A DNA stretch of 64,000 bases from Sphingomonas glacialis (GTDB lineage: Bacteria > Pseudomonadota > Alphaproteobacteria > Sphingomonadales > Sphingomonadaceae): assembly GCF_006439055.1 (NCBI RefSeq), contig NZ_RCZC01000002.1, positions 464,106-528,105 of the forward strand, read 5' to 3'. Position numbers and translations under genes: made by a program. Of the stretch, positions 27,450-36,439 are shown piece after piece (position 1 is the first letter of the stretch; every line of letters starts with the position of its first letter). Below the pieces are notes generated by a model, which was given only the letters and a program-made list of their open reading frames with translations, ran no database searches and was not told the DNA's origin.

Positions 27450-28364
27450 TCAGGCGGGCGTCGCCGAGGCGGTGTCGACGAGTGCGAAACTTCCGGTGCG
27501 GGCGGGAAAGCGCGGCCCCGTGGCCGATGGCGGCGCGGCCACGTCCGCGAACTCGGCACCGTCGGCGGCGTCGAAGAAGGCGCGTGAGACCTGCTCGACA
27601 TCGCCGGTATGCTGGTCGACAAAGCCATGCCCCCAGCCGGGCACGTCGAGGATCCGCGACCGCGCCGCGACACCTGCGGCACGCGGTGTCTGCTGATAGA
27701 GATCGTCACCGGTGTTAAGGATCAGCACCGCCAGCTCGACCGAAGCGAGATCGGCGGCGAGATCGTAATTGAAGGCGGCGCGATGCCCCCACCATTCGAG
27801 ATTGCCGCCGAGCAGCGCCTCGCGGAAAGCATCGTTGACCTCAGCGATCGTCACGCCGGGGCGCAGATGATGATAAAGGAAGCCCTTCCAGCGGCGCAGG
27901 ATGTGGCCGCCATCCGCCTCCGGCTCGCGGTGCCGGTAATAGGCGCGGAATTCGCGGCGCTCGTCTTCCGTAAAGATCGGCGCCGCCACCATCAGCACGC
28001 GCCGCACACGCCCCGGCGCGATCCGCGACAGTGCGACCGCGATCATCGAGCCGGTATGATAGCCCATCAAATCGACCTGACCGGCAATGCCGAGTGCGTC
28101 GAGCCCGGCGAGCAGATCGCGGGCATAATCCTCGATTTCCGGCGGCGCGGGTGGCGCATCGGACATGCCGAAACCCGGCGTATCGAACGCGATCGCGATC
28201 CGGTCCTCGCCCATCGCGGGGAGCAGGCGTTCGAAGACGCGGCCGCTCATCGGGCTCATATGGATGCACATCAGCGGAGTCGCGCTGGGCGCGTCGGGCA
28301 GCGCGATGCGGACATGCATCTGCCCGTGCCGCCCGTCTACATAGCTGCGGACAACCTTGCCCAT
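27450..28364 (-). CDS. alpha/beta-fold hydrolase with His at the nucleophile position
   Basis: A 304-residue alpha/beta-fold protein. FDTPGFGMSD (residues 60-69) marks the strand and turn before helix A, and LILNTGDD (~214-221) supplies the acid loop. GWGHGF (His246) holds the catalytic His. The nucleophile elbow reads GYHTG (101-105), so His103 occupies the place of the usual Ser, with Thr next to it. It may be an atypical hydrolase or C-C lyase; the substrate is unknown. A TTGTCCGGACAA palindrome lies 18 bp before the start codon, and a membrane protein gene follows. Confidence 0.88.
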   Translation of the reverse strand: MGKVVRSYVDGRHGQMHVRIALPDAPSATPLMCIHMSPMSGRVFERLLPAMGEDRIAIAFDTPGFGMSDAPPAPPEIEDYARDLLAGLDALGIAGQVDLMGYHTGSMIAVALSRIAPGRVRRVLMVAAPIFTEDERREFRAYYRHREPEADGGHILRRWKGFLYHHLRPGVTIAEVNDAFREALLGGNLEWWGHRAAFNYDLAADLASVELAVLILNTGDDLYQQTPRAAGVAARSRILDVPGWGHGFVDQHTGDVEQVSRAFFDAADGAEFADVAAPPSATGPRFPARTGSFALVDTASATPA

Positions 28365-28381
28365 ATCGCCGGATCCTTTAT

Positions 28382-28393
28382 TTGTCCGGACAA
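28382..28393. promoter_or_regulatory. operator copy 1 (TTGTCCGGACAA)
   Basis: Perfect 12-bp palindrome 18 bp upstream of the hydrolase start. The same element recurs at 36405-36416 and, with one change, at 37674-37685. The size, symmetry and TTGT...ACAA ends fit GntR/HutC-type operators; the adjacent GntR/UTRA gene is the likely binder (inference). Confidence 0.65.
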
Positions 28394-28552
28394 CTTTGAG
28401 CAGCTTTGCTCCTGAGCCGCAACAGGATTCATCGCGGTCTTCGCGCGAGTTCCGCCGCGGCGCGACCGGGCACGCGTCGACCTCCCGCCAGACCTTCCCG
28501 GCGGGTAGGGGTCGAGACAGACGGGGCGTGCGGGGCCGCTTCGGCCGGGCGG
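28394..28552. other. spacer between operator and GntR gene
   Basis: About 160 bp, no gene; should contain the hydrolase promoter. Confidence 0.3.
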
Positions 28553-29329
28553 CTAGCTATCGACGTCGATGTGCATCGAATAGGCGAAGCGATCGCCCGG
28601 ATGATGGCTGACCGAGATCTCGAACAGCCGGTCGTCGACGTCGTAATAGCAGCGCAGTACGCGCAGGCAGGCGCTACGACGCGGTATACCCAGTTCGAGC
28701 GCCACTTCGCCGCTCGCTGGCACCGCCTGGATATCCTGCGTAACGCGCCCCACGGCGATGCCGGTGATCTGCTCGACCTGCCGAAACAGCGTCGCGCCCT
28801 CGAGATCGAGCTGCTCGGCCAGAGCGGCCTGGCTGGGATAGATATAGGCATCGACCGCGGCGATCGGCTTTTCCTCGCCCTCGCGCGTGCGCAGGCCGCG
28901 ATAGTGGAGCCATTCGCCCTCGACCTTGCCCTCGATGCGATCGATCACGCGGCGCGGCACCTTGGTCATGCCGCACGGCGCGTAGCGATTGCGCGTGTCG
29001 CGGGCGTATTGCATGATCTCGGCGACGTTGGACAAGGGTTGGTGGAGCGTCCCACCGCGCGCCGAGGCGGCCTTGATCACCGTACCCGACCCGCGACGGC
29101 GCGAGATCAGGCCTTCGATCTCCAGCCGGCGCAACGCCTCGCGCACGGTGAAGCGACTGACGCCGTGCGCCTTGCACAGCGCGCTCTCGGTCGGAAAATG
29201 CGCGCCGGCGGTCAGCGCTCCCGAATAGATCGCGGTGCGGATCTCGTCTGCCAATTGGACGTAGCGCGGCCTGGATGGCGCGACGCCCGCTTTCGCGGGG
29301 CGCGGCTTGCCCGATTTTTGCGGTCCCAT
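28553..29329 (-). CDS. GntR family regulator with UTRA ligand domain (HutC type)
   Basis: A 258-residue repressor-type regulator. Residues ~20-90 hold the GntR winged helix (RYVQLADEIRTAIYSGAL, FPTESALCKAHGVSRFTVREALRRLEIEGLISRRRGSGT). Residues ~105-255 form the UTRA effector domain (pattern EGEWLHYRGLRT ... GATLFRQVEQITGI ... ALELGIPRRSACLRVLRCYYD ... HHPGDRFAYSM). It sits between the hydrolase unit and the long minus-strand catabolic run. It probably binds the TTGTCCGGACAA elements and lets go when a pathway intermediate binds UTRA. No such element precedes its own start. Confidence 0.93.
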   Translation of the reverse strand: MGPQKSGKPRPAKAGVAPSRPRYVQLADEIRTAIYSGALTAGAHFPTESALCKAHGVSRFTVREALRRLEIEGLISRRRGSGTVIKAASARGGTLHQPLSNVAEIMQYARDTRNRYAPCGMTKVPRRVIDRIEGKVEGEWLHYRGLRTREGEEKPIAAVDAYIYPSQAALAEQLDLEGATLFRQVEQITGIAVGRVTQDIQAVPASGEVALELGIPRRSACLRVLRCYYDVDDRLFEISVSHHPGDRFAYSMHIDVDS

Positions 29330-29461
29330 CGATTCCTCACCCCGTATAAAACGTTCCCGCCACCCTCAGCACGGTTGGCCGGCGCGGTCGCGCAGCGCGT
29401 TCGGAAACGTCGTAAGGTGCGGGGTAGATAACGATATTAAATGGATCAAGCGCAGCGTTGC

Positions 29462-29944
29462 TTATGCCAGCTCAAATGCACGCCAATCGCGCGAGATGCG
29501 GTGTTCCTCGATCGCGGTTCGCGTCTCGATGACCCCGTTGCGGATCCAGTGCCAGGTCCGGCAGCGCGATTGCCCGTCATCGGCGAGCTGGATCATTTCG
29601 TAGAGATAGAGGCTCGGATCGCCGGTGCGCTGCCAATAGAGCATCAGCGTGCGATTGTTCTGGTCGAGCTTCACTTCCGCGGCCCAGCCGGTGATCAGCG
29701 CGTTGTCCCACGAGATCCGCTGGTCGCGATATGCCGCGGGGAAATCGCGGATCTCGGTCCGTCCGTCTGGCCAGGTGTAATAGTTGGTCTGATGATAGGG
29801 ATGTGCGCGCTCCTCGTCGATACGGCTGAGCAGCCGCGAGCTGTGCGCGTCGATCTGTTCGCCCGCCGCGTTGTAATGGATATAGTGGCCGTCCCACACG
29901 CCTTCGTGGCGCGCGAGCAGCGGCATCGCTTCACGAATTCCCAT
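29462..29944 (-). CDS. lipocalin-like (DUF3598-type) protein
   Basis: A 160-residue protein. HEGVWDGHYIHYNAAGEQIDAHSS at the start, YTWPDGR-x-EIRDFPAAYRDQRISWDN, NNRTLMLYWQR and CRTWHWIRNGVIETRTAIEEHRI form a beta-rich barrel-like pattern similar to DUF3598/lipocalin proteins. It may bind a small hydrophobic molecule. The start at the internal ATG (29944) leaves a 14-bp overlap with the hydrolase gene upstream, which indicates coupled translation. Its role in the pathway is unknown. Confidence 0.78.
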   Translation of the reverse strand: MGIREAMPLLARHEGVWDGHYIHYNAAGEQIDAHSSRLLSRIDEERAHPYHQTNYYTWPDGRTEIRDFPAAYRDQRISWDNALITGWAAEVKLDQNNRTLMLYWQRTGDPSLYLYEMIQLADDGQSRCRTWHWIRNGVIETRTAIEEHRISRDWRAFELA

Positions 29945-31304
29945 TGAACACCTCCATCGCGGCACGGGCGACGTGCCATTCGCGTGCCGCGCTCGAGCGA
30001 AGCAGCGCGCGATGCTCCAGCGCCAGCCGCGCGGGCACAAGCGTGGCCGGATCGAAATCGCGCGGCGACGCCGCGCTGGGTGCATACCAGGGCGAAAAGA
30101 GCCGTGCGGCGCGCACGATCGACCAGGCGCGGGTGAGATAGGCGCCGAAACGATCGGGCGTGAGATCGGGATACAGGCGCGCCGGGTCCCCCGCCGGGAG
30201 CGGTTCGTAGGTAACGGTGGTGGCGCCGAGTGTTCGCATCGCGGCGGCGATCACCGCCTGCCACGCCGCGGGATCGGTCGGCGCCGCGCCTGTCCACGCA
30301 TCGGACAGGCCATGCCCCGGAAGGTCGATCGCCAGCGCCCGCTGCCCGAGCAATTCCAGTGCGCGACCGGGACCGTGCACCAGCAGCGGCGCACTGCGCT
30401 CACCGCGCCAGTGAAGGAGACCGTCAAAGCCCGGCGCCTGCACCGCGATGAACCCCTCGTCGGCCACTTCACCGAGCCGATCGGGCATCGGCTCGGGATA
30501 GGCGGCAAGGAAATCTAGGCTCGCCTGCTGGTGCGCCTCGGGCGTCGCGACCTTCTGCGCCGCTGAGCCGCTCGGCAGCGCGCCGAGCCGATCGATATGG
30601 TCCTGCAGCGGATCGCCGTCATAGGCGGTGATCAGCACCGGCCGGGTGGTGTCGCCGGGCTCGGGCATCTGCCGCGGCGCGCGCAGCACCGCGCCATAGC
30701 CGGCGCGATAGGCATCGCCCGAATCGAGCATTTCGCGCACCACCGCATCGACCTTTGTGGGGTCGTCATGCGGGCCCCGCAGGCGCTTGCCGGGCTCGAC
30801 CGCGAACCATGGGAAGAACCAGCTCTGCTCCAGGATGCGGTTCCAAAGCCAGGTGAGATGCTCGCCGTAAGGCAGCGGCTGGAAGGCCGGGAGATAGGAG
30901 TCCGAGAAGGACTGCATCTCATCCGCCGTCCAGATCGCATAGCCGCCGACCGCCAGCGCCGCGAAACGCTCCGGGTGCCGCTTGAGCGCATTCACAAGGA
31001 TGATGCCGCCCGAATGAAAGCCATAGGCCGGCACGCACTCGAGCCCGAGCGCATCGAGCAGATCGACCAGCGCGTCGGCGAAATCGTCGATCGACGGATC
31101 GCCCGGCAATGGATCGGACTGGCCGAAGCCAGGTGAATCCGGTGCGATGCAGGTGAACGTCTCGCCCCATTGCCGCATCAGCGCCGCATATTCGGCCGAC
31201 GAGCGCGGGCTCTGATGGATCATCAGCAACACCGGCCCCGCCCCGCAGCGACGATAATGACAGCGGCGCGCACCGACATCGACGAAATGGCGGGTAATCT
31301 TCAT
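29931..31304 (-). CDS. two-module alpha/beta hydrolase-like protein (457 aa)
   Basis: A 457-residue protein, about 1.5 times the normal length. Residues 1-~275 form an alpha/beta hydrolase module: IHQSPRSSAEY oxyanion region, APDSPGFGQSD, nucleophile elbow GFHSG (95-99) with His97 in place of Ser, and VLITAYDGDPLQD near the acid loop. The last ~170 residues look like a second, degenerate module with IDLPGHGLSDAW but no nucleophile motif. The elbow resembles the GYHTG of the other hydrolase in this region. Substrate unknown. It overlaps the lipocalin-like gene and follows the 244-aa protein gene by 73 bp. Confidence 0.85.
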   Translation of the reverse strand: MKITRHFVDVGARRCHYRRCGAGPVLLMIHQSPRSSAEYAALMRQWGETFTCIAPDSPGFGQSDPLPGDPSIDDFADALVDLLDALGLECVPAYGFHSGGIILVNALKRHPERFAALAVGGYAIWTADEMQSFSDSYLPAFQPLPYGEHLTWLWNRILEQSWFFPWFAVEPGKRLRGPHDDPTKVDAVVREMLDSGDAYRAGYGAVLRAPRQMPEPGDTTRPVLITAYDGDPLQDHIDRLGALPSGSAAQKVATPEAHQQASLDFLAAYPEPMPDRLGEVADEGFIAVQAPGFDGLLHWRGERSAPLLVHGPGRALELLGQRALAIDLPGHGLSDAWTGAAPTDPAAWQAVIAAAMRTLGATTVTYEPLPAGDPARLYPDLTPDRFGAYLTRAWSIVRAARLFSPWYAPSAASPRDFDPATLVPARLALEHRALLRSSAAREWHVARAAMEVFNGNS

Positions 31305-31377
31305 GCTGATAACCAGTCCGGAGAATTGATCGCGACACGCCCGTGGCGCGGCGCCGAGGTGCGTCGCGCGGACCGGC

Positions 31378-32112
31378 TCAGCGGTCGAGTTCGACCAGCT
31401 CGTACCAGGTCTGCATATAGCCGCCGACGCCGCCCTGGACGAAGATCGAATCCTCGTCCGCCGTCACCCACATCTCGTAGGTCGGGTGCGTGACGCCGCC
31501 CATGCCGTGTTCGCTGGCATCGATATAGCGATAGTGTCGGCACGCGAAGGTGCCGGCCGCGACCGTGACGGTTTCCTCGCCGATATATTCCATGTCGATC
31601 ACCACCTCGGCGATCATCGGCGGGGTCGCGCCACGATGATCGGGCGACGGCAGATAGGCGCGGATCGCGCGACGATGCGGGCCCTTCGACAGATCGATAC
31701 AGCGCGTCATGAAGCCGTCGCTGACGATCGGGTGGGTGCCCATGCCGTCGATCGCACGATCGAACGTCACGGTTTGCGACAGGCGTCCGATCGACGGTCC
31801 GAAGCTCTCACATTCGATCGTGCCGCCGGTGTCGCTATGCGTGGCGTTGAACCAGCCCGAACCCATGAAGGTATCGCCGACCATCAAATGGACGTGCAAA
31901 TTCTGCGGCTTGCCGTCGGGGCCAATCGCGTAGATCACATCGCGCAGCACGGTCGGTGCCGGTTCGTCGATCTCGCAATGCGCCCGGATCACCACCGAGC
32001 CGTCGCCATGATGCGTAAAGGCGAACCATTCGCGGCCCCGCTCCTGGTCGAGCATGTCGGGCTTCTTCGAGGTGTAGCGGATTTTGCCACGGATGCTGCG
32101 GTGCGCGATCAT
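31378..32112 (-). CDS. hypothetical beta-rich protein (244 aa)
   Basis: A 244-residue soluble protein without a signal peptide. It is dense in beta-strand patterns (VVIRAHCEIDEP, LHVHLMVGD, TIECESFG). A stretch GEETVTVAAGTFACRHYRY recalls the DUF3108 motif where Gly-Thr-Phe precedes a Cys/His/Tyr strand. The C-terminus (YEMWVTADEDSIFVQGG-x6-TWYELVEL) is also strand-rich. No enzyme signature. The start overlaps the stop of the 120-aa gene (4 bases), so it belongs to the same operon. Confidence 0.75.
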   Translation of the reverse strand: MIAHRSIRGKIRYTSKKPDMLDQERGREWFAFTHHGDGSVVIRAHCEIDEPAPTVLRDVIYAIGPDGKPQNLHVHLMVGDTFMGSGWFNATHSDTGGTIECESFGPSIGRLSQTVTFDRAIDGMGTHPIVSDGFMTRCIDLSKGPHRRAIRAYLPSPDHRGATPPMIAEVVIDMEYIGEETVTVAAGTFACRHYRYIDASEHGMGGVTHPTYEMWVTADEDSIFVQGGVGGYMQTWYELVELDR

Positions 32113-32471
32113 AGCTCTTTCAATTCCTTGCTGACCTGTTCGACAGGCTTGTCATCGGCCGCCATCGCCTCGACGGCTTGCTGCACGCCGCGCATCACGC
32201 GGGCGATATAGGCTTTGGTGGCAACGCCGCGTTCGTAACCGGCGTCGGCGTCGGGCGTGTAACGCTCGATCTCGTCGCGGGTGAGCACGCCCTTGGCTTC
32301 GAGCAGCCGCTCGAGCGTGTCGCCGCGCTGCCGCTGGACCGAGACTTCGGCGACCAGCGCCATCACGATCGACAGCAAGCGGTCGACCGCCGGGTCTTCG
32401 AAATACTCGGGGCGCTTGCCCTTGGCGCGCTTGCCGGCGAGCGCGATCCAGTCGATGCCATCATCGCTCAT
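32109..32471 (-). CDS. hypothetical protein (120 aa)
   Basis: A 120-residue helical protein: DWIALAGKRAKGKRPEYFEDPAVDRLLSIVMALVAEVSVQRQRGDTLERLLEAKGVLTRDEIERY, given here as its leading pattern, then a Tyr-rich middle and an Ala/Val/Met-rich helix. It looks like a small accessory or structural partner, perhaps of the neighbouring methyltransferase or hydrolase. No family is recognised. The start ATG overlaps the methyltransferase stop (ATGA), and its own stop overlaps the next start, so it is tightly coupled on both sides. Confidence 0.78.
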   Translation of the reverse strand: MSDDGIDWIALAGKRAKGKRPEYFEDPAVDRLLSIVMALVAEVSVQRQRGDTLERLLEAKGVLTRDEIERYTPDADAGYERGVATKAYIARVMRGVQQAVEAMAADDKPVEQVSKELKEL

Positions 32472-33676
32472 GCGTCGGTCCGATCGTTTTTCCACGCGCC
32501 ATAGGCATGCCAGAAGGCGGCGCGGCCATGATCCTCTTCGCCCTTGCTCTCGACCTGTGGGAACACCTTGGTGTCGACCACGGCGCGCACGCCGGTGGTG
32601 AACAGTTTGTCGGGCGAAAAGCCCGCATCGACCATGATCTGCGGCACGTCGAGGCCGTGCATCGCCGACCAGAAGGGCTCATTGTTGTTGAACGCATCCC
32701 AGTCGCGGATGAACTGCTCGTAGAGCGGCATCGCGTCGGTGTAAGCGGGCTGCTCGAGGTGGAACATCAGCCCGCCCGGCGCGAGCACGCGATACCCCTC
32801 GCGGATGATCCGCGGCAGCGCGCTGCCCGACAGTTCGTGCAGGTACATCGTCGTCTGCACCCAATCGAACGTCCCGTCGTCGAACGCCGCCATGTCATCG
32901 GCATTCATCTGGCGGAAGGTCAGGTTAGTAGCGTCGAGCGCCTGCGCGCGGGCATGACCATAGCGCAGCGACGCCGCGGCGGTGTCGATCGCAACGACTT
33001 CGGCATCAGGGAAAGCGAGCGCGAGCGGGACGATATTGTGCCCGACCGTCGCGCCGAGATCGAGGATCCGGCGCGGCGTCCAGCCGGGGCGTTCGCGCTT
33101 GACCCATTCGACCAGCGCCTGCCCGCCGGCGTCCGACAGCGCACCGAGCCCGCCCGCCGTGGTGGCGAAAATCCCGCAATCGTAATTGGCACCGGCCGAG
33201 ACGTCGCCCGGTCGCTCCTCGCCATGATAGCTGCCGGGCATGCAGTGGATGTCCACCGCGCGCTGGTAGCGCGGGACTTCGACGGTGGGGTCGAGCTGCA
33301 GCGTGTCGCGGCTCTCGTTGAACTGGCGTGCCTTGGCGTCGAGGTCGTCGAGCTGGCGCAACACCATCTGGCGGCCGTTCTGCTGGCGCATCTCCATCGA
33401 ATTGCGCTTGAGCGCCGACCAGAAGCGATGCCACGGATCGCGGTTCATCGCATGGCGGATCTCGAACCGGTCGGCCGGATCGCGGCCCTGCTCGGCACGA
33501 AAGGCAGGCAGCACGCGCGTTTCGTAGGCGCGCGTGTTGCCGACCCCGAGCGTGCCCGAGAGATATTTGTTGAGGTTCGCCAGGAAATCGAAACGCGCGG
33601 CCTCGTCATGGCTCGGCTCGGGGAACACCCCGTGGCGCTCGACCGCGGTATAGGGTGGCGGGACGTCGTGCTTCAT
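32468..33676 (-). CDS. class I SAM-dependent methyltransferase
   Basis: A 402-residue methyltransferase. The SAM-binding motif I is LDLGATVGHN at ~220, and motif II/acidic loop is VVAIDTA at ~245. A post-I segment follows (NLTFRQMNADDMAAFDDGTFDWVQTTMYLHEL broken over motifs), then YRVLAPGGLMFHLEQP. The N-terminal ~200 residues form a helical domain with a KYLSGTLGVGN turn that is not part of the Rossmann core and may bind substrate. The acceptor is unknown; in this context an O-methyl or carboxyl acceptor in the catabolic pathway is plausible. 52 bp downstream of the FAD oxidase pseudogene. Confidence 0.88.
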   Translation of the reverse strand: MKHDVPPPYTAVERHGVFPEPSHDEAARFDFLANLNKYLSGTLGVGNTRAYETRVLPAFRAEQGRDPADRFEIRHAMNRDPWHRFWSALKRNSMEMRQQNGRQMVLRQLDDLDAKARQFNESRDTLQLDPTVEVPRYQRAVDIHCMPGSYHGEERPGDVSAGANYDCGIFATTAGGLGALSDAGGQALVEWVKRERPGWTPRRILDLGATVGHNIVPLALAFPDAEVVAIDTAAASLRYGHARAQALDATNLTFRQMNADDMAAFDDGTFDWVQTTMYLHELSGSALPRIIREGYRVLAPGGLMFHLEQPAYTDAMPLYEQFIRDWDAFNNNEPFWSAMHGLDVPQIMVDAGFSPDKLFTTGVRAVVDTKVFPQVESKGEEDHGRAAFWHAYGAWKNDRTDA

Positions 33677-33728
33677 ATCAGGGCCTCCTGAAATACGGTC
33701 GATCGTGCCGTGCCTGACGTGGGCGCGG

Positions 33729-35288
33729 TCACAATCCGAGCGATCCCGGGTTCATCAGATGGCCGGGATCGACCTGCGCCTTGATGCTTTCCAGCAGGGC
33801 CCAGGCGGCGGGGTCGCTGCGCGCCTTGAGCGGGTAGGAACGCCCGATCTGGAAATGCGCCGCCTCCATCTCGCCGAAGATTTCGAGCAGCGCGGCGCGC
33901 AACCGTACGACCAGCGCGCGCGCCTCGCGGTTGGCGGGGAAGCGCGTGAGCTTGGCGTAATGCGCGGGCTCGATCGCGCGCTCGTGCATCACGTCCATCG
34001 CATCGGGCCAGAAGAACACCGGCTCGATCAGGAAGGCCGTCGTGCCGGCGGTGAGGAAGAGATAGCCAGCGCCGATGTCGAAGCGCTCCATCTCGTCGCG
34101 GTTCGCCTCGTACAGCGCGATGATCGCCTCGAGCGTCGGCAGCGCGCGACTGTGGCGGACGGCGCCGTGCGTCGGCACCCAGCGCTCGCCCGATGGCCCG
34201 ACCATCGAATTGACCGGCGGGAACGGATTGGCGCGCATGATCTTCGGGATCGTATTGTCGACCTGCTTGCCACCCGCTGCCTGGACGATCGCGACGATCG
34301 CCGCGAGATCGGCATCGGCCGATGCCTGGCTGCGGCCTTCGCTGATCGTGTGGATCGAGAAGCCCGCGTCATCGAGGAACGAGCGGCCCGCGGCGACGAC
34401 CTTGGCGCCCTCCTTCAGGCCTTTCCAGAAGCCGCCCTGCGCCTTCATCATCCCGACCAGCGCCTTGGCGTCCTTCGTCAGGCTTTCGCGCTTCATGCGC
34501 TGCGCCTGCAGGAACGGATCGAAGCCGAAGCATTCGGTGGCGAGCCCCGCGCGCGCGATCGCGCTGGTTGCGGCGAGGAAGGCCGCAGGGTCGTCGAACG
34601 CGAAGCTGCCATAAGCGAGCGCGGCCGCTTCGGGGATCAGCGACAGCGTGATGTGCGCCTTGATCCCGAGCGCCCCGCAATCGGCGGAGAACAGACCGGT
34701 CAGGTCGGGCCCGAACGGGCGGATCGTGGCGTTGCCGGTCCTGAGGATCGTCCCGTCGGCGAGCACGACATCGAAGCTCAAGGCGCTCGCCGTGATCGTG
34801 CCGCGCCCGCCGCCCCAGAACAGCCCGTTCTGGCTCATGCCGCCGCCGACCGTCGCATGGACGCCCGACAGCGTTCCCTATTGCGGCACCCGCAGGCCGA
34901 GCGGGCGCAGCGCTGCCGACAAGCTGGCCCAGGTACAGCCGGCCTCGACCACGACGGTCATGTCGGTCGCGTTGATCGCGAGGATCCGGTTCATTCCGGC
35001 GGTATCGACCACCAGCGCCCCCGCCTCGGCCGGGAGGTAGCCGCTGGTATAGCTCATGCCCCCGCCGCGCGGGACAACCGGCACGCCGGCGTTGGTCGCC
35101 GCCGCGACGCCGCGCGCGAGCTCTGCGATATCGGTCGGGCGGAACAAAGCGAGCGGGGTCTCGCCGCGGCTGAACACGTCCTGCCCGAAGAAATCGAGTT
35201 CGGCGGCATCGGTGACGATCGCGTTGTGGCCGACCGCAGCGATGATCGCGGCGAGCGGGGCTTCGCGCGTGGCGAGGAGACTATCCAT
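33729..35288 (-). pseudogene. FAD-binding oxidase of the vanillyl-alcohol-oxidase type, nonsense-interrupted
   Basis: Two open stretches in the same frame (35288-34881 and 34877-33729) would form one 519-residue flavoprotein. The first holds the FAD PP-loop region (VVPRGGGMSYTSGY, then VVVEAGCTWASLSAALRPLGLRV). The second continues with GTLSG, HATVGGGMSQNGLF and RTITASAL-like motifs and a C-terminal oxidase domain. They are parted by one TAG codon (34878-34880, minus strand) where homologues have Trp in a (F/Y)WGTLSG motif, so a single TGG to TAG change explains it. It may be a real mutation or a base-call error. The start overlaps the MFS gene stop by 8 bp. Confidence 0.85.
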
Positions 35289-36201
35289 TCAACTCTTCCT
35301 TTACAGGGTAGCGGCCGAGCGTGAGCAGCAGCGCGCCGCCGGTTGCGAACAGGCCGATCGAGGTCGCCAGCATGAGATCGTAATTGCCGGTGCTATCGCG
35401 CACCATGCCGTAGAGGATCGGCGAGATCGACGAGCCGATGCCGTAGGGCATGTACAGCGCGCCATAGATCTTGCCGTAATGCCGCATCCCGAAATATTTG
35501 GCGGCAAGGAAGGCGATCACGTCCGATTCCGCGCCGGCGGCAAAGCCCAGCAGGAACCCGCCGACCATCAGCGACTGCAAAGCGGTGCCATTCCCCATCA
35601 GCAGATAGCAGGCGACCGCCGGGAGCAGCATCGCCGGAAAGGCGACACCCGGCGCCCAGAAGCGATCGAATGCGATCCCGACGAGCACGCGCCCGGCGAG
35701 GATGCCGAGCGCGACCACGCCGAGCACGCCCGCCGCGACGCCGGGGGTGAAGCCGTGCAGCACGATGATCTGCACCATATGGATATGCGCACCGCCATAG
35801 GCGATCGCGGTCAGCAGGATCGAGACGAGCAGCACCCAGAAGCGATAGCCGCGCGCCGCCTGGCGCAGGCTGAGCCCGACCAGATTGCCGCTCGCATCGG
35901 CAAGGCTCGCCGGCCGCTCCTCAGGCCGCGGCTCGCGGAACCATGCGAGCGCGACGGGCAGTGCGACCAGCAACGGCAGCAGCGCGACCACCGGGAAGGC
36001 CAGCCGCCAGCCCCCGGCCTGGATCGCGCGATTGGCAATCTGCGGGACGACCATCGCGGCGACGCTCGTACTGACCAGCATGATGCCGAGCGCCAGCCCG
36101 CGGTTCTTCTCGAACCACATGCTGACCGCGCGGCTCCAGGTGACCGGGGTCGAGCCGATCCCGATCAGCCCGAGCAGGAACCACGCCGACCACCAGCCGC
36201 C
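35281..36201 (-). pseudogene. MFS transporter, N-terminal part missing
   Basis: Reads [26 protein letters not shown] and onwards: the end of helix 4 and the loop of a major facilitator transporter, then helices 5-12 to a normal C-terminus (LGRYPVKEELNG). The first ~100 residues with helices 1-3 are absent. Directly upstream in the same frame lies the start of a quinone oxidoreductase gene and a TAA (36202-36204), so a deletion joined the two genes. An internal ATG (36120) is open, but a carrier without helices 1-4 should not work. Confidence 0.85.
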
Positions 36202-36381
36202 TTAATCGACCGCATTGCGCGCGATCTGCGTATCGAAGATGCCGTTGATCCCGCACCAGTGATTGCGCACCGAAAGCTCGCCCGCGCGTGGCGCTTCGAG
36301 CGGCAGCGTCGCGATGTCGGCGGCCTCGCGGAACGTTGCGGCAAAGCGTTCGAGCCGGATGGCGCGATACTGTTCGGTCAT
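36202..36381 (-). pseudogene. 5' fragment of a zinc-type quinone oxidoreductase gene
   Basis: Starts MTEQYRAIRLERFAATFREA and continues ELSVRNHWCGINGIFDTQIARNAVD before a TAA, 59 residues in all. This is the N-terminal, substrate-side part of MDR-superfamily NAD(P)H quinone oxidoreductases (pattern VRN-x5-GIN). The rest, including the NAD(P) fold, is missing. The stop codon seems to have been created at the deletion junction with the MFS gene. An intact 16-bp palindrome lies before the start, so the promoter may still drive the downstream genes. Confidence 0.8.
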
Positions 36382-36402
36382 GAGCGGCTCCTGCGGCGCG
36401 AT

Positions 36403-36418
36403 ATTTGTCCGGACAAAT
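36403..36418. promoter_or_regulatory. operator copy 2 (ATTTGTCCGGACAAAT)
   Basis: Perfect 16-bp palindrome 21 bp upstream of the quinone oxidoreductase start. It is the best copy of the TTGTCCGGACAA family and heads the long minus-strand run down to 29462. Confidence 0.7.
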
Positions 36419-36439
36419 AGCGGGTGCCCGCCACTCGCA

